Of a stretch of 64,000 nucleotides of DNA, positions 56,881-64,000 are shown one piece after another. The stretch covers positions 3,399,291-3,463,290 of the forward strand of contig CM059194.1 of NCBI GenBank assembly GCA_030323885.1, written 5' to 3'. Position 1 is the first letter of the stretch; every line of letters begins with the position of its first letter. The notes beneath the pieces are model-generated. The model was not told the DNA's origin. It worked only from the letters and a program-made list of their open reading frames with translations, and searched no databases. A program made the position numbers and the translations under genes. Source of the stretch: Branchipolynoe longqiensis (taxonomy: Eukaryota; Annelida; Polychaeta; Phyllodocida; Polynoidae).

Positions 56881-59801
56881 TGGTGTCAAATTATAACTGT
56901 AAATAAGTAGATAAGTTAAAATGTTTCTATACAAATACTGATACACTGTTAAATAAGAGATCAAAACTGGCCGAGACTCTGTCTCAGTGTAATCCAGACA
57001 TTATTGCCTTAACTGAAATCCTGGATAAGAACCAAAATTTGGACCCCGGACCTCATGAACTGGCTAGAGCAGGATTTGACACCCACAGTAATATTGATGG
57101 CAGACCAAGAAGGGGGGTGATATTATACACAAGGTCTCACCTAAACACCAAGGTTGTCTCAGTCCCAGGAATCGATACTTTTGAAGAATCATTATGGTGT
57201 CAAATAAGTCTGAAAGACACAGACAAGCTCCTAATAGGTGCTATTTACAGATCACCAAGTTGTAATAAAGAAAATCACGACCACCTGATGTCACTCCTCA
57301 GACACGCTTGCCAGTTTAACACGAGCCACTTACTAATTGTTGGAGATTTTAATTATAGTGAGATAAACTGGAGAAACGGCACCACACCTAATTCTCTGAC
57401 AAATCCAGCTACCACCTTTGTAGAGACTCTTAGAGACCTGTACTTATACCAACATATTACAGATCCAACCCACTTTAGATCAAACCATCAGCCAAACACC
57501 TTGGATTTAGTGATCACAAACGAAGAAGGAATGGTAGATAATATGGCACTCAATGTTCCAGTGGGAAAAAGTCATCACCTATGCATCACATTTGACTTCA
57601 TGTGTTACACAGAAAGACCCACCAAGGTAACACCGAAATTGCTGTACCACAAAGGGAACTATGATGCCATGAGAGAGGAAGCTGCTCATATGACATGGGA
57701 CACAGACAGTGCAAACAACCTAGAAGACATGTGGTTGACCTTCATGAACAATATTAGACTACTCACAGAAAACCATATCCCCAAATCCAAACCCCACCAA
57801 GGAAAAGCTAGACCCATCTACATGACAGCCAAAGCCAGAGGTAAAGTGAAGGCTAAACAAATTGCATTTAATGATTGGCAAAGAAATCGTGAGGGAAAAG
57901 ACTACCTCAAATACACAAAATCCAGGAACCAGGCCAAATGGGAGTGCCGAAAAGCTGAGAAAGAATTTGAAAGGAAATTAGCCAAAGAATGTAAGAATAA
58001 TCCCAAGGCATTCTATCGATATGCTCAATCGAAGCTCAAGATGAAATCAGGTATTGCTCAACTTGCTAGGGAGGATGGTAGTCTAACAACAAGCGACAAA
58101 CAGAAGGCAGACGTGTTAAACAATTTCTTCTCATCTGTATTCACACAAGAAGACACAACAGATATGCCACCACAACCAGACCAAATGACTGGAAATGTGA
58201 TTAATGATATTGAATTCACAATGGAGGACATGTCAAATAAATTAGCAAAACTCAACCCAAATAAGTCAGCAGGTCCAGATGGAGCATCCCCAAGGATACT
58301 AAAGGAACTAGCTAATGAGATAGCCAAGCCCTTGTACAGGATCTTCCGTACATCAATTGACCAAAGAAAACTGCCTAATGGTTGGAAATTAGGATATGTG
58401 TCTCCCATTTTCAAGAAGGGAGACCGACACCAGGCCAAAAATTACCGCCCTGTGAGTCTGACATCTGTAATCGGCAAAACACTGGAATCCTTAATACGAG
58501 ACAAGATCATGACACATCTAGTTGAACAAAGTCTATTGACGAACTGCCAACATGGCTTTATCAAAGGTCGATCATGCATCACCCAGCTCCTAGCAGTCCT
58601 CGACAAGTGGACAGAAGACCTCGATACTGGAAGCAATATTGATGCTGTATATCTAGATTTTGCCAAAGCGTTTGACTGTGTTCCACATCAATGCCTCTTG
58701 ATGAAGATTCATAGCTTCGGTATAACAGGCAAGTTATGGTCATGGGTTAAGGATTTCCTCCATGCCAGAAACCAACAGGTGGTGGTAAATGGAGTTAAAT
58801 CCTTGATTGCAATGGTCCTGAGTGGAATACCACAAGGAAGTATCCTCGGCCCCCTGCTCTTCATATGTTTTGTAAATGACATGCCAGATGTAGTCCACGC
58901 ATTCATCCATATGTTTGCAGATGATACAAAATTGTACATGGCAGTGAACTCACCTGAGGACACCGAGGCATTACAGACAGACCTGACTAAATTGGAACAA
59001 TGGGCAAACAAATGGCAATTGAGATTCAATGCAGAAAAATGCAAGGTCATGCATCTAGGCACCAATAACACAAAATTTGCTTATACCATGCAGAAGGAGG
59101 GAAAAGCTGTAGAACTGGAAACAACGGATCTTGAAAAGGACCTCGGTGTATATATCGATCCAGGATTAACCTTCAGTGCTCACTGCGAGCAGATAGTGAA
59201 CAAGGCCAATAAACTACTTGGACTAATCAGACGCTCATATGCTTACCTAGATAGTGATACCGTCAAGGCACTCTATACCTCACTTGTCCGGCCACATATT
59301 GAGTACGGCAACACCGCATGGACCCCTCGATATAAGAAAGATATGGAACTAATTGAAAATGTCCAACGCCGTGCGACAAAGCTTGCTCCCACACTGAAAA
59401 ATCTCTCGTACCATGATCGACTTTGTGCCTTAGATCTACCTAGTCTCTACTACCGAAGAGCTCGGGGCGACATGATTGAGACATATAAGCACCTGACAGG
59501 CAAGTACTCTATGGTCGCTGATTACCTAAAAATGGATGACACCAACACCAGAGGCCATAGATTCAAATTGAAGAAAGGGAGAACGAACAAGAGTGTCAGA
59601 CAGCAGTTTTACAGTTATCGTATTGTCAATGCCTGGAACGGTCTGCCTCCAGAGGTTGTGGATGCGCCATCCCTGAATGCTTTCAAAGCAAGGCTGGATA
59701 AGTATTGGAGGCAGTATAACTATTGCAAACACCCAGTATTTGACGCTTATGACCCCGTTAAGTCACAGTTGGACAGGCCTCGACCTGATACAGGCTTATA
59801 G
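56880..59801 (+). CDS. LINE (CR1/L2 group) ORF2: endonuclease and reverse transcriptase
   Basis: The ORF1 stop overlaps an ATG (TAATG, 56878-56882) in the ORF2 frame. Eight codons later a TAA (56904-56906) interrupts, after which the frame is open to 59801, 965 codons. Endonuclease (about 56920-57620): FYTNTDTLLNKRSKL, ALTEIL with the metal-binding Glu, GAIYRSPS, LLIVGDFNYSEINW and NTLDLVITNEEGM. RT (about 58100-59000): NKSAGPDGASP, KNYRPVSLTSVIGK, HGFIKGRSCITQL, IDAVYLDFAKAFDCV with catalytic Asp, LSGIPQGSILGPLL and FADDTKLYM. C-terminal domain to LPPEVVDAPSLNAFK. It nicks target DNA and copies LINE RNA in place. All catalytic motifs are present; only the early TAA and ORF1 question its activity. 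Confidence 0.95.
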
Positions 59802-60174
59802 CCTAACCATAAAGATAAACACAAAAAGTAATATATTATGATTCATAATTTAGTATATTAACATTGGAATACATTTTCATACAACTGTTGCTATTAATTA
59901 TTTTTTAAAGTATTTTCTTTACTGAAATGACAAATGTATGCCAATTAAAGTGGTAACAGCACAGAATCAGCCAAACAAATATGAGAAAGACAATATGTAA
60001 CTAATCAGGTTCCAGTAGAGATTTTCTGATTGGCTACTCTGTCCGCTTTGAGTCATATGACCTACTGTTGTCATATATTGCTTATGTCGGAAGAGCTGAA
60101 AGGATCCCAGGAATATTTTGCAAAGATGTAAGTGGTACACCTACTGTGCATTGACCAGTCTTAATGTATGAAGC
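59802..60174. other. LINE 3' UTR and AT-rich flank
   Basis: After the ORF2 stop comes CCTAACCATAAAGATAAACA and an AT-rich stretch. I see no clear tandem 3' tail, so the LINE 3' boundary (probably within about 50-130 bp) is not fixed. Confidence 0.45.
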
Positions 60175-60413
60175 GTTCAGGGGCAAAAACCTAACAAATT
60201 CATTTTAGGCACTTACAGTCAAATGTAATTATTGTTTCGCTTTCCTATTAAAGTCTATCAATTGTATATTGAATAGGGCGTTGCATATGGGATGAGGCAG
60301 CTTTTGTGAAAAATGGTTTTGATTATCGGAATGATAGCAACTTCAGATCAAATGTGGTTGTCATGGTTTCATTTTGGCCCAGATGTCATTTGTCGTTTGT
60401 TTTGTGCCTGAAC
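60175..60413 (+). mobile_element. MITE-G, copy 3
   Basis: Left end GTTCAGGGGCAAAAACCTAA, right end TTGTTTTGTGCCTGAAC, inverted repeats. The interior GATTATCGGAATGATAGCAA is the contiguous version of the site where MITE-M entered copy 2. About 239 bp. Confidence 0.78.
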
Positions 60414-60566
60414 CCTTTATTTATTCCATTAAAGTAATATCATCACCAAGATAACAAACAAAGACAAGTCTCTTCAATGTGTCCCTTGTTAGTTGATACA
60501 AATTACTAGGATAGGGAAAGCAGCAGTCGAATGACGAAGACCAATTATCCACGAAATTTCCCCTGC

Positions 60567-60920
60567 TTAAAGCTGCATAGTCCGATGGTGTTGAGTTTCT
60601 GACATTTTTCCGAGATAAATATATTAAATTGATCATTATAATCTACCTTACATTAGTTTGAAGTAACTTTTAATTGAAATGGCTACCTTTTGAGATATTT
60701 GAAATTCAAACATATGAAAATAATTTTGGCAAGCTTGCCAAAACTCTGATACCATAGGCTCCTGCAGTAACAGGTTCTATTAAATCGACTCTGTGTTTGC
60801 TTCAATACTGCAATACATACTTAACAAGTGCATCAGTATCTAAGTTAGATATGTAGAATCAGATCTAGATAATTGCTTTGATTTTGAAAATTTGATGCTT
60901 CATCGGACTATGCAGCTTTA
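60567..60920 (-). mobile_element. MITE-M, copy 5
   Basis: TTAA at 60567-60570, then AGCTGCATAGTCCGATG; right terminus CATCGGACTATGCAGCT followed by TTAC (one change). Interior in reverse orientation, with ATGGCTACCTTTTGAGATAT and AGTAACAGGTTCTATTAAAT. Confidence 0.87.
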
Positions 60921-60979
60921 CTCAACTAATGTAGGCTAAATATCGTGATTTCTAATTTGACGTCGGTCAGACTGCTATG

Positions 60980-61035
60980 TTTGTTTGTTGGGGATTTACA
61001 TCCTGGCAAAATCTAGGGTCATATCAGGAGCTGTG
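60980..61035 (-). mobile_element. SINE-B 3' end scrap
   Basis: GTTTGTTGGGGATTTACATC, CTGGCAAAATCTAGGGTCAT and ATCAGG match the reversed SINE-B end. Confidence 0.65.
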
Positions 61036-61184
61036 GTACGATCACTCTCACAGAGGATATATAATACCTCAGCTACTGCATGCAACTTTCATTGACAGTG
61101 AATACGCCTTGAAACTACTGCCACAGAAAGAACACTGCTAGATTGCGTCCTTCTTGTGATTCTTTCCCTCGGAGTGATATAGAT

Positions 61185-61325
61185 CTAGGAGACGTTGTAA
61201 GCTACCTGGAGCAGAATTGGAACCAACACCTCTCGTCATTCCATGGCTAACATCCTAACCATTACACTATGCAGGTTTACTGATGCAATCACTCTATCCA
61301 CACCTATATCTGGGTTTTGTTCTTT
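61185..61325 (-). mobile_element. SINE-C, tRNA-like part
   Basis: On the plus strand GGAGCAGAATTGGAACCAAC (reversed B-box), CTAACCATTACACTATGCAG (reversed A-box) and TGCAATCACTCTATCCACAC (reversed leader). Diverged. Confidence 0.65.
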
Positions 61326-61353
61326 GCGTGCTTAGGCTACCTCCATAATTTGC

Positions 61354-61494
61354 TCAAAGCTGCATAGTCCGATGACAACATCAAATTTTCACAATGAAAA
61401 CAATTATCTGAATTTGATTCTGCACAATTATCAAGCTTAGTTATTGGTGCACTTATTAAAACATTTGTCACCACATAGAAGGGAATACTGAGGC
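61354..61494 (+). mobile_element. MITE-M, copy 6, left part
   Basis: AAGCTGCATAGTCCGATGAC to GAAGGGAATACTGAGGCA, cut off where the LINE fragment starts, so the LINE landed in or truncated this MITE. No right terminus is found beyond the LINE. Confidence 0.78.
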
Positions 61495-62071
61495 ATACTT
61501 GGATGGCCAAGGCTAGCGCATCTTTCAGCCGACTATGCCAGAGACTCTGGAACAACCACCATGTGTCCATGTGGGCCAAAGGCAGGATCTACCGTGCAAT
61601 CATACTATCCACCCTACTATACGGAGCCAAGGCCTGGACAGTGTACAGACGACAGGTGAAAAAGCTGCATGCCTTCATGATGCGACATCTGCGTTCAATC
61701 ATGAGGCTAACCTGGAAGGACAAAGCGACAAATAAGGAAATACTCGAACGGATGGGGCTGCCCTCTATGGAAGATCTTCTGATCAAAAAGAATCTCCAGT
61801 GGACTGGACACCTCATGAGGATGTCATCAGACAGGCTACCAAAGCAGATCCTCTACTCTCAACTGTCTTCTGGTTACAGAAAGAGAGGCGTGCCCTCGTC
61901 TCCGGTTCAAGGATACCATCAAGAGAAACCTGAAGCTGAGAGACATTAAGACCGACTCATGGACATCACTCTCACAGCAGAGAGCTAAATGGAGAGCGGC
62001 AGTCAAGTAATGAAAGCAGTCTTTGTCGCATCGCGACCAACAGCATGATGATGATGATGATGATGATGATG
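61495..62071 (+). pseudogene. RTE-like LINE ORF2 C-terminal fragment with (ATG)n tail
   Basis: An open frame from 61503 covers MAKASASFSRLCQRLW, AIILSTLLYGAKAWTVYRRQ, MMRHLRSIMRLTWKDK, LLIKKNLQWTGHLMRMSSDR and LPKQILYSQL. This is the C-terminal region typical of endonuclease-reverse transcriptases of the RTE kind. A frameshift near 61880 precedes a decayed end. The 3' UTR is ACTCATGGACATCACTCTCA through TAATGAAAGCAGTCTTTGTC and ends in (ATG)n at about 62045-62071. The RT core is missing (5' truncation). Confidence 0.83.
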
Positions 62072-62077
62072 TCAAAC

Positions 62078-62312
62078 ACAGAGTAGGTTAAAAAACCATA
62101 CAACACATAGCTTGTACAGGGTCCGGGTCTCTGCAACAAGTGTTGTTGGGGTGATGAAATGGGATATATTGCACCTGGATTAGGAATCAAACCCACATCT
62201 CCTGCATTCTGGGAGAGTGTGGTAACTGTGTCATCACCCCATCCATGCCTAGGCCTGTATGTGTGGCTCCTTCCTGCCTGAGAGGTCAATGCAAACTGCT
62301 ACACTGGTATCC
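62078..62312 (-). mobile_element. SINE-C, full-type copy
   Basis: On the minus strand the leader GTAGCAGTTTGCATTGACCT, a tRNA-like segment with a decayed A-box region (ACACAGTTACCACACTCT) and GGGTTTGATTCC, and the 3' body with CATCACCCCAACAACACTTG and AGCTATGTGTTGTATGG. The 3' end abuts the (ATG)n of the LINE. Confidence 0.72.
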
Positions 62313-62421
62313 AATGGAGTCTACACCTGCGTTGTAGAAGTATTCTTTCAGTTTATTATTCAACTTTACTGTTGTTGTTTTGGTGTTTATATTGTCCATA
62401 TTAGTGAAAAGCTTGAAATGC

Positions 62422-62776
62422 TTAAAGCTGCATAGTCCAATGAAATATCAAATGTTCAAATCCAAACCAATTATCTACATTTGATTTGACATATCTAACT
62501 TAAATACTGATGCACTTATTAAGCATTTGTTTCTGCGTAGAAGGCAAAACTGAGTCAATTTAACAGAACCTGTTACTGCAGAAGTCTATGGTGTCAGAGT
62601 TTTTGCAAGCTTGCCAAAACTAATCTACCATGTTTGCACTCAAAATATCTCAAAAGTTTACCATTTAAAATAAAAGTAATCTTTGAACTAATGTAAAGTA
62701 GATACTAGTGATCGATCTAATATATTTATCTCAGAAAAAATACAGAATTCAAAACCATCGGACTATGCAACTTTAA
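62422..62776 (+). mobile_element. MITE-M, copy 7
   Basis: TTAA at 62422-62425 and 62773-62776; termini AGCTGCATAGTCCAATG and CATCGGACTATGCAACT. The body is nearly identical to copy 4 without its LTR, including TTAACAGAACCTGTTACTGC. Confidence 0.9.
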
Positions 62777-62777
62777 T

Positions 62778-63109
62778 ATTAACCTTTTAAACACATGTTA
62801 ACCCTGCACCTAACCACACTCCATCTAACAGAATAAACAAAACATTCTACTAACACTGTATCTCAAAATGTTATCTCCAAGAACACAAAAATTAGGCACT
62901 TCACGCAACAATATATACAAACCTGCAAAGAGAAACGATACACCTAACCACTCTGTAATGTAATAATGTAATCAGTACACATATATATGTACAACATATA
63001 ATTACTATTTTGTATGTGAATTGTCAAAGTATACCATACGTAAGTCTTGAAATGATTAATGTTGTTATTTCAGCTGACTTGAGCTAGCCGCTAATGACAA
63101 TATCAGACT

Positions 63110-63145
<36 letters not shown>

Positions 63146-63228
63146 TTATTGTTAGTAGCTGGGAGACCAGTGCCACGGTGCTAACAAAATACTTTATTCA
63201 ATGAATAAACTATATTTACAACACCAAA
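62778..63228 (+). mobile_element. LINE-type 3' UTR copy 2
   Basis: It starts TATTAACCTTTTAAACACAT right after MITE-M copy 7 and matches 54820-55272. An extra (AT)n run lies at 63113-63142. The end has GCTGGGAGACCAGTGCCACG, TTTATTCAATGAATAAAC and TATATTTACAACACCAAAA. Confidence 0.82.
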
Positions 63229-63288
63229 ATAGCTTCCCATTTAACTACAAATATGCTGTAATGCCTTCAAAAATTGTTGCTCTGCTAA

Positions 63289-63986
63289 AGGCCCTGTCAC
63301 ATTACGGCGTATGGCGGGAGCGTATTGAAAACCTACGTAGGTCCTGCGCGTGCCGGCCTGTGATGACATTTGGTGACCTTTTGGCTGGTTTTGAGCATAT
63401 GTGGAACATATGAGGAGCGTACGAGGAGCATATGAGGAGCGTGTGGTAGCGTGCTGTGACATTTTTTGATAGTTTTGATTGGCATGTGGAGCGTACGAGT
63501 AGCGTATGAGTAGCGTATGCGCATATGAGTAGCGTGCATACGCTGTGCATACGCTAGGAGTACGCTCCCATACGTAACTCGTAGGTTATGCGTACGCTAC
63601 ATACGCTAGAGATACGCTAGAGATACGCCGGTGACACAAGTTGAGCGTATGAAAAACCTATGCCGGCGTACCCCTAGCGTACGAGGAGCGTATGCTGGCG
63701 TATGAGGAGCGTATGTCGGCGTATGAGTAGCGTATGGGCCATACGCTCTCATAGGTCGAGATTTTTTTAGCATGCACAAAAAAATGTGGACGGATGGATT
63801 TATGAAAGCGTATGGTGGCGTATGCCTCATAAGCCGGCATCTGGCGGCATCTGGCAGCGTATGAGTAGTGTATGAGTAGCGTATGCGTAGCGTATGAGTA
63901 GCGTATACAGCGTATGCCGACGTATATGATGTAACGCGCCTATGCCGCCATACGCTCCCGCAAAAAACCCTAATGTGACAGCCCCT
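63289..63986. mobile_element. Large foldback element with GCGTATG-word body (698 bp)
   Basis: Left end AGGCCCTGTCACATTACGGC, right end CCTAATGTGACAGCCCCT, inverted repeats that extend into GCGGGAGCGT/ACGCTCCCGC. TAA lies on both sides (63286-63288, 63987-63989). The body is composed of GAGTAGCGTATG, GAGGAGCGTATG, GGCGTATG and their reverse complements. No coding capacity; all open frames (Tyr/Ser/His/Thr repeats) derive from the words. Confidence 0.82.
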
Positions 63987-64000
63987 TAAATGATGACAGT

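Noticed and set aside
63302..63840. Minus-strand open frames rich in Tyr, Ser, His and Thr
   Set aside because: They are translations of the GCGTATG words of the foldback element.

Overview
The window is transposon-dominated, non-coding animal DNA. I found no convincing host gene, tRNA gene, rRNA gene or bacterial-type operon. The mixture of elements points to a metazoan genome: a Ty3/gypsy-type pol with an envelope-like gene, tyrosine-recombinase (DIRS/PAT-type) retroelements, CR1/L2-group and RTE-like LINEs, tRNA-headed SINEs with A and B boxes, MITEs, solo LTRs and many minisatellites. SINE tails of the types at 48.3, 52.6 and 53.4 kb are ones I associate with molluscs, so a gastropod or bivalve is my best inference, not a proof. 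One assembly gap (496 N) lies at 55655-56150.

Layout. 1-7.4 kb: remains of a Ty3-type retroelement (RT, RNase H, integrase), two hydrophilic ORFs, two adjacent tandem arrays that both repeat every ~143-150 bp, then an envelope fusion-protein-like gene in two in-frame pieces. 7.4-13.2 kb: short tandem arrays, two solo LTRs of one family, LINE and SINE scraps. 13.8-14.7 kb: a 20-bp minisatellite, followed by a GC-rich patch. 15-21 kb: foldback and MITE elements, including a TTAA-targeting MITE nested in a second MITE and swollen by a 1.1-kb TG-rich array. 20.7-26.4 kb: a minus-strand tyrosine-recombinase retroelement broken by a LINE fragment and by a solo LTR with a clean 4-bp target duplication. 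26.6-33.8 kb: SINE-rich. 34.5-37.6 kb: decayed minus-strand CR1/L2-group LINE. 38.1-43.2 kb: nearly full-length DIRS-type element with inverted repeats, a probable 5'-UTR intron, gag, RT, partial RNase H and an intact-looking recombinase. 43.7-50.7 kb: pogo-like MITE, SINE nested in an LTR relic, LINE 3' end, a very homogeneous 57-bp minisatellite and a 202-bp array. 51.3-55.3 kb: foldback element and a diverged ~93-bp satellite that has received several insertions. 55.3-59.8 kb: the best preserved autonomous element, a CR1/L2-group LINE with ORF1 and a >900-codon ORF2. 60-64 kb: MITEs, an RTE-like LINE fragment, SINEs and a large foldback element ending the window.

The coding regions do not form a pathway. 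Autonomous LINEs and YR/LTR retroelements supply enzymes for themselves and probably for the SINEs and tail fragments, while MITEs depend on transposases not encoded here. Many insertions have recognisable target duplications, so a relative order of events can be read: for example satellite before SINE or MITE, MITE before solo LTR, and LTR relic before SINE.
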